Shown: piece by piece, positions 30,870 through 42,559 of the stretch
Layout: the number at the start of each line of letters is the position of its first letter
Numbering within the stretch: the stretch's first letter is position 1
From: Girardinichthys multiradiatus
Lineage: Eukaryota; Chordata; Actinopteri; Cyprinodontiformes; Goodeidae
NCBI RefSeq assembly: GCF_021462225.1
Contig: NC_061800.1
Location: forward strand, 12,074,749-12,138,748
DNA: 64,000 nt
Direction: 5' to 3'
Notes under the pieces: model-generated
Told to the model about the DNA's origin: nothing
The model's database searches: none
Seen by the model: only the letters and a program-made list of their open reading frames with translations
Position numbers and translations under genes: made by a program

Positions 30870-30934
30870 GTGTTTTGTTTTTGTTTTTCTGTAGGTTAGT
30901 TTTATTTTTATTTTTTTTTCTTATGTTCATAGAA

Positions 30935-33900
30935 ATGGATAACCGAATCAGACTTGCCCTGGATGAAATAAGAAATTTAGTTAATGAACTTAACGAAATT
31001 CCCGTTAATGCAGAAGTAGCAGATAACATCGTTTTAAATGCATCTCCTGCTAACAGTGAAAATGTAATAAATGAAGATCAGCACGGTGACTTTTTAAACG
31101 TAATCAATCAGGCTCTTGAAGATTTAAATAGAGCACTGTCTCCACTCAGCATTCAGCAAAATGATTCACCTGACAGTCATCAAAATCCTTCAACGTCACA
31201 CGCCGCAGATCAGCACGGGGGTCATTTCAATACGGAAGTAGCGGTTAGTTCTGATCAAATAGGGCGAGACCCTCCAGCCGTGGTTGAACGTGAACATTTT
31301 AATAACCATGAAATAAGGAGGCCTTTTACCATACCGCCGCCCTGTCCAAGTAACGTTCCAGATTTAGCTGCATTCTATACAAACATCATGCGTATTCTCA
31401 TTGAATTAGCCGACGCTGCAAGATCTTTAACCAGACGTAATGACGTTGTGCAGCTGGAATTAGTGGGTGAAAATCTCAATCGTCACATCACATTTACTGT
31501 TACAGATGATGGAAATATGATCCTTCCTGCTTTCGAAAACTTCCTTGATTGTTCAAAACCTGTGTTTTTGCTGTTATTTCAAGGTCATTACTATGGGATA
31601 AAAAATCTCAAAGGTTTTATGGGGTGCAGATATATTTGTAATTACTGTTACACCAGCTATGAGAATGCAAACACACACCATTGTGAAGGTTATTGTCCAG
31701 TGTGTCGAACATATAAATGTATGCAAGAAATTAGCAATCCTGTAAGCTGTGCAGGCTGTCAAAGAATCTGTCGTAATTCTTCATGTTTCAGCAGACACAG
31801 GGAACCGCACATCAGAAATAGTGCTGAAAGGCCTATGAGTGACTGTGAGTTGGTAAAACTGTGTAAAGTATGCAAAAGGATATACATTATTCCAATCAGT
31901 AAACCGAATAAACCACACATGTGTAATGTAAAATGCAGTATTTGCGGTGAAAATGTACCTCCCAGCCTAGACATTACATGCGATGGTCATAAGTGTTACA
32001 TTCAGCCTTGCAGTGCAATTAATCAGCTTGATGATAAACTGATTTTTTATGATTTCGCATGCCTCGTCAATGAGAGCGTACCCCCTTTCTGGTCTGTGCT
32101 AAAACGTTGAAAGGTGATAAATGGTACGCTTATGGACTGAATTGCACCCAAACATTTCTCCTGCATTTCAGGAGGCCGAAGTACAGAGGCTTCACCTTAA
32201 TAGCGCACAATGCGCGTGGGTATGACGGTTACCTGATTCTCAATGCAATGCTGCAGTTAGGCATTAAACCTCATCTCGTCATGGTAGGAAGTAAACTTCT
32301 CTGTTTAACCGACCCTGATTACAGGTTAAAATACATTGACAGCTTGTCCTTCATGTGCATAAAGCTTAGCGCCATGCTGAAAGCGTTAGGCTTTACCGAT
32401 CAAAGCAAGGGTTTTTTTCCCCACCTATTTTCCTCTGAACAACATCTCCAGTATGAGGGGCCTTTTCCTCCTCCATCCTGCTACGCTGTAGAACGCATGA
32501 GTGTTCAAGAACAACAGGTGTTTAGCAGCTGGTACAGAGAAGCGAGCAAAGAGGTCTTTGACTTTAAGAAAGAAGCTATTTGTTATTGTAAAAATGACGT
32601 TGAAATTCTTTCTCAAGGATGTTTAAAATTCAGAGACGAGTTCTTTAAGGAGGCAAGTGTGGATCCGTTTAAAAGTATCACAATAGCATCAGCCTGCATG
32701 AAGGTTTTTGTAACCAATTTCCTTCCTCCTCAAACCTTAGCCATTCCATCGCCTCTGGACTACAGACGTAGCAGTAAAACGTTCTCCAGCGCGTCCATTC
32801 AATGGCTCGGCTGGATTGCAGACAGCAGAGCCATATTTATCGAGCATGTATTAAATAGGGGTGAAAAGAAAATCGGCCCATATTCTGTGGATGGGTATGC
32901 AGAGATTAACGGTGTCAAAGTTGCGTTTGAATTTTACGGCTGTTTTTTCCACGGCTGTAAAAAGTGTTACATGCCTCATGACAAGTGTCCATTGAGAGGG
33001 GTCGCATTTGAACAGTTTTACGCAGCCACTGTTGAGAGAAGCAAGGTGTTACAAACTGTGTACGGCCTTCGTCTCGAAGTCATATGGGAGCATGAGTGGA
33101 CTGAAATGAAAAAATCAGACCCAGGGGTGATCAGCTTTCTTGAGAAAGTTAATGCACCCGAACCGCTATCACCCCGGGATGCTCTGTATGGTGGACGCAC
33201 CTGTCCTATGAGGTTGAGGTACACAGCGGGACCGGATGAAACTGTACACTATGTGGATTACACATCTCTGTACCCTTATGTAAACGCCAACTGCGTTTTT
33301 CCCCTCGGACACCCCACCATCATTTACAAAGATTTTGATGACCCCAGCAGCTACTTCGGGATAATCAAAGCTGTGGTCTACCCACCACGTAACCTGTTGT
33401 TCCCTGTTTTACCTTACAGAACATCCCAAGGTAAACTTGTGTTCACTCTCTGCCGCACATGCGCTGAAATAAATAACCAGTCAGGTCCCTGCATGCATAA
33501 TGATGAGGACAGAGCTCTGACGGGTGTATGGGTGAGTGTAGAGCTCTGTAAAGCGTTACAGTGTGGTTATCATCTTGCTAAAATCACAGAGGTGTGGCAT
33601 TTTGAAAAGAGCAGTGACACAATCTTTAAAGGTTACATTAATTACTTTTTAAAGGGTAAGCAGGAGGCTTCAGGCTATCCGTCTGAAGCAGTGGATCAGG
33701 AGAGTAAGTCAAAGTATATAAGCGACTACAAACTGCATTAGGGCATCCAGTTAGACCCTGAGAAAATCGAGGTGAATCCTGCCAAAAGGCAGGTTGCAAA
33801 ATTGTGTTTAAACAGTTTTTGGGGGAAATTTGCACAAAGAAGTGATCTGTCTCAGACCACAGTCATCACTAACCCTGAAGAATTTTTCAGCTTCATGTTC

Positions 33901-34512
33901 TCGAGTAAATACAGGGTTAACTATTTTCATTTTTTCAACCCTGAAATGTGTGTAGTGCAGTGGAATTTCAGTAAACGTGTCATCTCTCCTCCAAGCAAGG
34001 CAAACAATGTGTTTATTGCAGCATTCACCACAGCTTATGCACGTTTAAAACTTCTCAGCAGCATGGAGAAGTTACAGGACAGATTGATTTATATTGACAC
34101 GAACAGTTTGATTGATGTGACAAAAAGTGGTGAAACTCCTCTGGAATTGGGGAATTATCTGGGTGATCTTACTGACGAGTTAGATGGTGACAGCATTTTG
34201 GAGTTTGCATCGACAGGACCCAAGAGTTATGCATACCAGACCAAAAACCGTAAAAATGTAATGATACGTGCTAAAGGCATCACTCAGACACATGAATGCA
34301 GCGAGAGGGTCAATTTGGACAGCATCAAAGGGCTGGTCGAGGGCTACTTACAGAGGTCAAGTGAGGGTGTCATTGAAATCCCTCAACACACGATCAGGAG
34401 GGATAAAAAGAGATTCCGTTTGACAAACGCGACATTTCTTAAAAGGTTTCGATTGGTGTATGATAAGAGACGTCTTTTTTCTGACGGGACAACTCTGCCT
34501 TTCGGTTATTAG
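30935..34512 (+). pseudogene. PolB of the right-arm Polinton, broken
   Basis: This is an inverted copy of the gene at 22,857-26,330. Lesions: exonuclease motif I reads DFAC (Glu to Ala) near 32,057; a 7-bp loss near 32,072 shifts the frame; and CAG to TAG makes a stop at 33,739-33,741. It keeps a 111-bp segment (32,767-32,877, including WLGWIADSRAIFIEHV) that the left copy has lost. It has the same Asn in motif C, so that change predates the duplication. Confidence 0.85.
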
Positions 34513-34542
34513 AGTTGAAGAAGAAATAAAATAAAAAGTCAC

Positions 34543-34940
34543 ATGGATTTACAGGAGATTGATTTTGATCCTAGATTTAGAGCACCTTTATGATAGTTGG
34601 ACCCAGCGGCTGCGGGAAAACTTTCTTTGTAAAAAGTATTTTGCAAAACTGTAATCATGTCATTGATATTGTTCCAGAAAATATTGTATGAATTTACACA
34701 TCTTTTCAACCCATGTATGCTGAATTGCAGAAGATGAATAAAAATATTACCTTTGTGGAAGGATTGCCTCATTCTTTTGAAGATGAAAACCTGTTTCCTC
34801 CTGATCAGAATCATCTGATTATTCTAGACGATGTTATTGCTCAGGCCTCAGATGATGAAAACGTGATGAAAGTCTTTACCCAGTATCGACATCATCGAAA
34901 TATGAGCGTTATTATGCTGACTCAGAATGTTTTTCATCAG
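34543..34940 (+). pseudogene. Truncated packaging ATPase, right arm
   Basis: The Walker A region (GPSGCGKT) is still readable, but a small deletion near 34,582 shifts the frame and TGG to TGA near 34,690 adds a stop. After VFHQ at 34,940 the sequence jumps into the middle of the 251-aa gene. The ATPase end and the whole pX-like gene are lost in this roughly 0.85-kb deletion. Confidence 0.82.
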
Positions 34941-35458
34941 TTTGAACGCTGCAGCGTGACACAGAGGTTCCTGAACATGAGCGGTCCCAAGAAAAACAAG
35001 GCCCAGGGCAGGACGAGGCCCCTAAGGATCAGGTTCTTACGGAAGTACTGAAAAGCTTATCTAAACACAACCGTAAAAATGCCAAGTACATTTTGAAGAA
35101 ATTATCCGAAAGAAGTGAGAGTTGGACTTCGCGAGGTGAATTTGTATTTAAAGGAAATGTTATAAAAGGGTCCCACATGATTGATTTGTTGAAAAATCTC
35201 ATGCTTCCGTTTAAAACATCTGGAGCATCACAAACCCGAGGATGGTCTGACTTTCTACACACCTTGTCAGAGGTAAACATCCCTATATCTTCAGTCATTA
35301 ACCCTTATGCTCGTGAAGAATATAGACGTTTCAAAACAGAGGGTACATCGATTGAAAATGGGGGTACACCCCCCAGCGTTAAGCAGAGAAGAAAAAGAAG
35401 AAGAAGGCAGATAACTCATTCTCCCTACTGGTCGAGATCTGAGCTGGAAGATCCATAA
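34941..35458 (+). pseudogene. 5'-truncated 251-aa Polinton protein, right arm
   Basis: This starts at TTGAACGCTGCAGCG, equivalent to about 21,567 on the left. The C-terminal domain is readable (35,093-35,458), but the frame upstream is shifted and the start codon is gone. Confidence 0.8.
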
Positions 35459-35709
35459 AATGCTGATGGGAGATCAAAAAGGTCTCTTCGTAAGACGACA
35501 CTACCACCCCGATGGATTACATTTTCACCATAAACCGTTATAAGAAAATGAAACATGTAGCCTATTTCTTTTATTCAATAAAATATTTATTGATTATATT
35601 TTTCAAGTCTAACTTCGTTCTCTACTTCACACACTGACATATGATATCATTACACAAATATTAAATCATAAGAAAAAAAAAAAAAAACAATAAAAACAAA
35701 TAAGACAAT

Positions 35710-36589
35710 TTAAATTCCATAACAATCCATAAATATCTCCAAAGAGCATGTTCCCTGAGTATAAAATGTACAACTTTGATTAACGACACATTTCTGATAT
35801 TTTTTCACAAAGTTTAATACCATTAAATCATTCTTAATCACATCTCCGGTGTATTTCGACAACACTTGCTGCATTGATAATCCGCACGCTCCATGACATG
35901 ACATAGAAGTTGCTGTGGTTTTTGACCCCCACACTGCGCTAAAGAGAGGTTCTCTCTCAGCTATTTCTATATCGGATGGTATATGAAACATTCTCGCCCG
36001 TTTTACAGGTCGAGGAGACAGTTCATTTTCTTCTTCTTCTTCCTCCCTCTCCTGCCTTGAGACTGTTTCAGGGCTATCATTAAGGTGCGGGATTGCAAGC
36101 CTTAACACAGCCCAGTCGCTGTGGGTGAGAGTACACAGAGCCAGTGATCCATTAAATATCTCATCTTGATCCAATTGATACAGGCAAAGCTCTCCTATTT
36201 CATACATGAAAATATAACCCCAGCTGCCAACCAGGCCATATGGCTCCAAAGACCATTCTTCCTGCAGTGTCGAACGGGGGTCTTTGTACCCTGCAGATGT
36301 AGTATGTTGATTTCTTAGGAGCATTCAATTCACGGGATGAATACTGGTAGACGGTCACTGAGGTTTCGCACAGAACTGACATACCTCTTGGCCGACCCGA
36401 GGTCTGATTTTCAACCACGGTTGTTGAAGTTGATGTTGGATCCTCATCATTGGTAGAGTATGTCATGACGGGAATTCCGATAGGTATCTCAGTTGAGGAA
36501 GTATATGATGCAGTTGCTTGTTCATCATCATCTTGGCACGCGTTGCGTTTCTCCTCCGCTTGACGATAAACTCTCTTAACTCTAGCCAT
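35710..36589 (-). CDS. Polinton 261-aa protein, right-arm copy, two exons
   Basis: Exon 1 is 36,589-36,385 and exon 2 is 36,290-35,710, an exact mirror of 19,921-20,800 with the same 94-base phase 1 intron. The only residue difference I see is Ser to Leu in VSNFVKK/VLNFVKK. It is open although the neighbouring Polinton genes are broken; recency or conversion could explain that. Function unknown. Confidence 0.62.
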
Positions 36590-36799
36590 TGTTGAACGGG
36601 TGTTCTTTTCCAACGAATGCTGCATGTAAAGTGCAGAGTTTTATCACTGTATTTAAAATAAACACTAAAGCACGCCCTATTGTTTTCATTGGGTTATTCA
36701 AGGTTTAACGATGCTTACAAACACACCCCCTCTATTTTTAATTGGTGCTGATGCCAAACAGTTTCCGATAATACCATATTTGTCTTGTTCTATTTATAA

Positions 36800-37023
36800 C
36801 AAACACACCCCTGTGTTTTAATTGACTCATTTAAGGTATCGCCCCTAATGACGACAACCAATCAGCATCCACGGTTACGCCCCTTTGGACACACCACCTG
36901 CTTGACCACGTGACCTCCTGCCCACATGGCACCCACATGGCACCAACCGGAAGTCCCACCCTCACCGGAAGTCCCACCCACCTGTCAAAAAGTTTGATGA
37001 AAGGGTGTACTTAAATTCTCTCT
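36800..37023 (-). repeat. A-type Polinton terminal repeat, right arm
   Basis: This is the mirror of 19,487-19,709. It is followed by ATTGTT (37,024-37,029), the complement of the AACAAT target site used by element A. Confidence 0.85.
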
Positions 37024-37196
37024 ATTGTTCATGTTCTTACAAATCTTTTGTACAACTGAAACTTGAAACTTGCAACAAAATGCATTGTTGCCTTTATTTA
37101 TTTAGAAAAATGTATGAAGCAGTGTGCTTGTGTATGAAGGGGTGGGGAAGTGGGGTGTTTGGTGGGGGTGGGTGTTTAGAACTGTGTGACATTACA
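37024..37196. repeat. Inverted copy of the second U start
   Basis: This is the reverse complement of 19,314-19,486. It joins directly to the inverted U unit at 37,197. Confidence 0.85.
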
Positions 37197-37204
37197 TGTG
37201 CTTT

Positions 37205-37280
37205 GGAGCAGTGACATCACACTACTTCAAAGCACATGACATCACCCTAGATCTAAGAACAGAGATGACATCACAGAGCC
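37205..37280 (+). promoter_or_regulatory. Triple TGACATCA cluster upstream of the right 987-aa gene
   Basis: TGACATCA occurs at 37,212-37,219, 37,237-37,244 and 37,266-37,273, the mirror of the left cluster. The start codon is at 37,395. Confidence 0.45.
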
Positions 37281-37394
37281 TTAAACGTGTACACTTTTAA
37301 TTCTGAGGCCAGAATGGTCCAGTATACTAGTGTTTCTGGACATATAGTTTTAAGATTTTAAAGATCATTTACAATTCACAAAGATATTCTGAAG

Positions 37395-40358
37395 ATGCCT
37401 GAATTCAGAAAGCATGAAGCACTTCCAACGAAGTCAACGAAAGGAGATTCATCTTTAATAGGTGCCATTTCTCCCTCTTTACCACACTTGGCTGAGGAAC
37501 TAATCTTGGATAGATTTGATCAGGTTACGAACGATGTTGATAAACTATTGTGTTTGTGTTCCAATTGGAGACAAGAGGAAAGGATTGGGATTACAACAGT
37601 AAATGGGATCTGTAGAATAACTCAACCTGGTCACTATAATGCAGAAGTGACATCCTATTTGAAAGATTTTTTTGCAAGTCGACGGGCTTCGTTAAGGGCA
37701 GAATATGATCAATCTAACAGTAAACTGGCATCCACATTAACTGATATTCTTGAAGAGGAATCCATTGTTAACAATTTGATTACAAATGAGTCACCAAAAA
37801 TATCTATCAGAGACAGTAATACCACTGATAAAGACAGACCCAGTGAAGATCAGAAGCCTGAACCAAAAGCCTCCAAAACCATCTGTCAAAGGGTGAAATC
37901 AGCTTTTAAGGGCTTAGGAAAGTGCAAATCTCCTAAAAAGAGGCAACAGGATGAGGAGAAAGACTTAGATGATGATGCTTTTAACAAAAGCAGTGTAAGA
38001 GACTCATCTACATCATCTTTGGAGTCAAAGTTCCCAACAACACTGCCAACATCATCAACTGCTTCAAAAGATCTGAACTCTGTCCATGTAGAGCTGGTAC
38101 CTGTGGGAGTAAAAGATAAATGTAAACCCGGTGAAATACTCTGCTCTGGCCTTGTAGAGCCAATCACTGAGGCTGGGAAAGAGGACTGTAAGTCGGTGGA
38201 GACTAAAGCACGTTCAACAGATCTGCTGCACAGTATTGAGGTGGAATCCACTGTCACCAATGTCATTGCAAACACAGCGCTGGCTAGTAAAACCAAATCC
38301 CAAGAGGATTATTCTTCTTTAAATGCCAGTGCATCTGGGGGTGAACTTTTTGGGAAACTGCCACAAAGAGACTCTACATCTACCACAAACTGTAACATCG
38401 CTGATACAGATGGACACAGTGAAGATCAGAAGTCTAAACCGAATGCCCTCACAACCTTCATTCAAAGACTGAAATCAGCTTTTAAGGGCTTAGGAAAACA
38501 CAAATCTATTAAAAAGAGACCAAATACTGAGGCCGACGCTGGAGAGGACGAATGTAAGCCAGAGGGGACTGAAACATTTTCCTCTGTCCATATAGAGGCG
38601 ATCACCGAGGTAGAAGGTGTAGAATTCAAATCAGAGGACCCTGGTGTTATCCATGTCAATTCAACCAGTGAGGCAGAAAAGAAACAATGTAACTCAGAGG
38701 AGACTCCTTCTTATCTGCCCTATGATGGTTTTTCCCATTTAACAGGAAATATTGAAGAGGAGTCAACTGTCACAGATTGCGGTAAAAATATGGAGTCAAC
38801 AAGTGAAACCAAATCGCAAAAAGAATCTTCTCATTTGGATTCCAGTGAGCCTGGAGGCGAACGTATTGGAAAGGCTTCTAGCTTTAGGTTACCTAGCTAT
38901 ACAAACCATTCACAAGAAGGATCTACATTTATCACAGACAATAGCATCACGGATACATATGAAACCAGTGACAATCAAGAGTCCAAACTCACAGGCTCTG
39001 TAACCTTCATTCAAAGACTGAAATCAGCTCTTAAGGGCTTAGGAAAACACAAATCTATTAAAAAGAGACCAAATGCTGAAGCCGAGGCTGGAGAGGACGA
39101 ATGTAAGCCAGATGGGACTGAAACATTTTCCTCTGTCCATATAGAGGCGATCACCGAGGTAGAAGGTGAAGCATTCAAATCAGAGGACCCTGGTGTTATC
39201 CATGTCGATTCAACCAGTGACGCAGAAAAGAAACATTGTAAGTCAGAGGAGGCTCCTTCTTATCTGCCCTATGATGATTTTTCCCATTTAACAGGAAATA
39301 TTGAAGAGGAGTCAACTGTCACAGATTTCGTTAAAAATATGCAGTCAACAAGTGAAACCAAATCGCAAAAAGAATCTTCTAATTTGGATTCCAGTGAGCC
39401 TGGAGGCGAACTTATTGGAAAGGCATCTAGCTTTAGGTTACCTAGCTATACAAAAGATTCACAAGAGGCTCTGAAAGGCTCTGAAACATTCATTCAAAGG
39501 GTGAAATCAGGTGTTAATGACTTAGGAAAACACAAACAATGTCAAAAAGACCAACAGACCGAGAAGAAGGACTCATCAGAAGGTAGCAGCAAAAGTATTG
39601 CTCCTGACACTGTATCAATTACAACAAAATTGGACCAGAGTTCTTTCTATACAGAGGCAATCAGTCAGTCAGAAACTGAAGGATTTAATTCAGAGGAGAT
39701 CCAACCAGTGGGTACGTCTATGAGTGAGACAGTTTGCTGCATGCCTTCTCTACTCTGTACAAAATTTACTTACACTACATCTGACCCGATAAAATCCAAA
39801 CTCCAAGCTCGGCATCTAGATTCATCTGATCAGAGTGAAAATGAAGCATGTCAATTACAAAAGACCAAAACACTCTCCCCTGAGATCTCTGCCATATCCT
39901 TATCTCAAAAACCACAGCATACTGAAAAGAAGCACATTCAAATAGGCATGGATCTTCAGAAAGAAATTACATCTATACCAGTAGAGAGGTTGGCTCACTT
40001 AAAACAATTAATTACCAATGACATTATAAGGATCTTTGATTTTTCTGAAAAAAACATTTCTGATGCTATTCACATTAAATTAGAAACCATCAGAGACACA
40101 TTGATTGTTAGCATGGAGTCAACCTTTGAAGAGCTTATTAAAAGCACACATATGCCCTCTACCAGCTCATCTACGGCGTGTGAGAGGGCAAAATACCCTC
40201 AAATGGCAACTCCCAGTAAAGCTAGTTTCCCCACAAACCATTACCCTAGTATCCCTGGCCACCATGCCAGAAATACCTGTCACAAGAAAAGACCGTGGTA
40301 CTTTTGTTTTAAAAAGAATAATAAGGTTGCACCATTGCCACCATCACAACAAAACTGA
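37395..40358 (+). CDS. Unknown 987-aa repeat-containing protein, right-arm copy
   Basis: This has the same length and layout as the copy at 16,152-19,115. By eye I count eight base differences in 2,964, and all change residues: Ala/Glu near 235, Asp/Glu near 270, Asp/Asn near 290, Pro/Leu near 352, Ser/Pro near 446, Ser/Ile (two bases) near 557 and Leu/Pro near 672 (left/right). At four of these the right copy matches the sister repeat units inside the same protein, suggesting repeat homogenisation. Its coding status rests on length and integrity, not on a known family. Confidence 0.72.
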   Translation: MPEFRKHEALPTKSTKGDSSLIGAISPSLPHLAEELILDRFDQVTNDVDKLLCLCSNWRQEERIGITTVNGICRITQPGHYNAEVTSYLKDFFASRRASLRAEYDQSNSKLASTLTDILEEESIVNNLITNESPKISIRDSNTTDKDRPSEDQKPEPKASKTICQRVKSAFKGLGKCKSPKKRQQDEEKDLDDDAFNKSSVRDSSTSSLESKFPTTLPTSSTASKDLNSVHVELVPVGVKDKCKPGEILCSGLVEPITEAGKEDCKSVETKARSTDLLHSIEVESTVTNVIANTALASKTKSQEDYSSLNASASGGELFGKLPQRDSTSTTNCNIADTDGHSEDQKSKPNALTTFIQRLKSAFKGLGKHKSIKKRPNTEADAGEDECKPEGTETFSSVHIEAITEVEGVEFKSEDPGVIHVNSTSEAEKKQCNSEETPSYLPYDGFSHLTGNIEEESTVTDCGKNMESTSETKSQKESSHLDSSEPGGERIGKASSFRLPSYTNHSQEGSTFITDNSITDTYETSDNQESKLTGSVTFIQRLKSALKGLGKHKSIKKRPNAEAEAGEDECKPDGTETFSSVHIEAITEVEGEAFKSEDPGVIHVDSTSDAEKKHCKSEEAPSYLPYDDFSHLTGNIEEESTVTDFVKNMQSTSETKSQKESSNLDSSEPGGELIGKASSFRLPSYTKDSQEALKGSETFIQRVKSGVNDLGKHKQCQKDQQTEKKDSSEGSSKSIAPDTVSITTKLDQSSFYTEAISQSETEGFNSEEIQPVGTSMSETVCCMPSLLCTKFTYTTSDPIKSKLQARHLDSSDQSENEACQLQKTKTLSPEISAISLSQKPQHTEKKHIQIGMDLQKEITSIPVERLAHLKQLITNDIIRIFDFSEKNISDAIHIKLETIRDTLIVSMESTFEELIKSTHMPSTSSSTACERAKYPQMATPSKASFPTNHYPSIPGHHARNTCHKKRPWYFCFKKNNKVAPLPPSQQN

Positions 40359-40489
40359 GTCTATATATGTGTGAAGTATAAATTGTGGTTTTCGCACACA
40401 TTATAAAACGTAAACATATTTCTAAAATCAAACAAAACAGGGAACCAATTAGGTTGCTTGATAGAAAAAAGATGAATAGTATAACATAA

Positions 40490-42268
40490 GTAAAACACGT
40501 TTAACCCCCAATGAGACTGATTGGCCAACCAGTTACCTTGAATTATAATCCTATTCACCACATTTAACAAAAACTTAGGTAACAGTAAACAATTCAGTCT
40601 AAGTTAGCTTTATTTTCAAAGAAAGTCAGTCAGAATCTGTAAAATATCTGGTGGCTGCATTGGAATTTGCATGTCCTCCCTGTGCATGTGTGGGTTCTCT
40701 CCAGGTACTCTGGCTTCCCCCTATAAAAGCTGACCTTTAAAAAAAATGACATTTTAAAATAAAAAAAACAGCTTGAATTGCATAATAATAGCCTCAACAA
40801 TAATTAGGTAAACATTTTATATGAAAATTATTTTATATTAATGGAAAATGAAATTTATTTCATAATAATGAGCTAAGAATTTAATAAGCATTCAATTATT
40901 TCACAATTTCATTGTCACATTAAATCAGTCAGTCATTTTCTACTGCTTATTCCATAGTGGGTCATGAGGAAGCTGGTGCCTATCTCCACCAGTCTATGGG
41001 CAAGAGGCAGGGTATGCCCTGGACAGGTCACCAGCCCGTCACAGGGAAACACACTGACAACCATGAACACACTCATACACCTAAGGGCAATTTAGAGAGA
41101 CCAATTAACCTAACAGGCATTTCTTTGGACTGTGGGTGGAAGCCATGCAAACTCCATGCAGAAAGAGCAACCCCTGGCTGGGAATTGAACCCAGGACCTT
41201 CTTGGTGCAAGGCAACAGTGCTACCAAGTGCACCACCATGCAGCCCCTTAATACAAGCATTAATTGTATTTTTTTTTTTTGTAATGATTATGAATATGAG
41301 AGTATATTATTTAATTTTAATATATATATATATGTATATATATATATATGTATATGTACTTATATGTACTTGTATTTATAGTATAGGGTAGATATATGTG
41401 GAGATATGCAGAGATTTTTTTAGGTCTTTTCTATTGTGAATAAGTAAAACACGCTTAACCCCCAATGAGACTGATTGGCCAACCAGTTACCTTGAATTAT
41501 AATCCTATTCACCACATTTAACAAAAACTTAGGTAACAGTAAACAATTCAGTCTAAGTTAGCTTTATTTTCAAAGAAAGTCAGTCAGAATCTGTAAAATA
41601 TCTGGTGGCTGCATTGGAATTTGCATGTCCTCCCTGTGCATGTGTGGGTTCTCTCCAGGTACTCTGGCTTCCCCCTATAAAAGCTGACCTTTAAAAAAAA
41701 TGACATTTTAAAATAAAAAAAACAGCTTGAATTGCATAATAATAGCCTCAACAATAATTAGGTAAACATTTTATATGAAAATTATTTTATATTAATGGAA
41801 AATGAAATTTATTTCATTATAATGAGCTAAGAATTTAATATGAATTCAATTATTTCACAATTTCATTGTCACATTAAATCAGTCAGTCATTTTCTACTGC
41901 TTATTCCATAGTGGGTCATGGGGAAGCTGGTGCCTATCTCCACCAGTCTATGGGCAAGAGGCAGGGTATGCCCTGGACAGGTCACCAGCAAGTCGCAGGG
42001 AAACACACAGACAACCATGCACACACTCATACACCTAAGGGCAATTTAGAGAAACCAATTAACCTAAGAGGCATTTCTTTGGACTGTGGGAGGAAGCCAT
42101 GCAAACTCCATGCAGAAAGACCCCTGGCTGGGAATTGAACCCAGGACCTTCTTGCTGCAAGGCAACAGTGCTACCAAGTGCACCACCATGCAGCCCCTTA
42201 ATACAAGCATTATTTGTATTTTTTTGTTTTTTTTGCCATGATTATGAATATGAGAGTATATTATATGA

Positions 42269-42334
<66 letters not shown>

Positions 42335-42415
42335 TATATATATATATGTACTTATATGTACTTGTATTTATAGTATAGTGTAGATATATGTGGAGATATG
42401 TCGAGATATATGATG
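40490..42415. repeat. Mirrored 0.95-kb direct duplication with SINE-like elements and (TA)n
   Basis: This is the reverse complement of 14,150-16,022. The SINE-like copies lie at about 40,927-41,250 and 41,881-42,200. The TA run at 42,276-42,350 is longer than on the left. Confidence 0.83.
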
Positions 42416-42559
42416 AAACTCAGCTATGCTTATCTATAGCATAAATGGGGACTCGAACTTCGGACTCGCACATACAGTGACTTCAGACTCAAACAGACTT
42501 TAGGCACTCAATAAATTTTAGACACAACTCGCGATTTGAGACTTGTGAACTATTTTTAA

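Larger units (their letters stand above)
29471..37023. mobile_element. Chimeric Polinton: B-type left end joined to inverted copy of A
   Basis: The left end, AGAGACTAAATGTACATCC, resembles the A terminus (AGAGAATTTAAGTACACCC) but is diverged, and it is followed by a similar TTGACAGGTGGGCGGGACTT stretch. The right end is the A-type CTTAAATTCTCTCT at 37,023. The flanks do not match: CCCTAC on the left, ATTGTT (complement of AACAAT) on the right. The two halves therefore come from separate insertions. The switch lies near 30,742. Genes of the A part are largely broken. Confidence 0.78.

Noticed and set aside
26000..31000. Whole palindrome as a missed-adapter read artefact
   Set aside because: The arms differ by an ERV with its target duplication, by distinct deletions and by a spacer with a diverged Polinton end; a pure read fold-back would give identical arms. 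It still needs long-read confirmation.
32767..32877. The 111-bp right-arm segment as an intron
   Set aside because: Its ends do not give GT...AG, it is a multiple of three and it encodes a Trp-rich block expected in PolB; a deletion on the left fits better.
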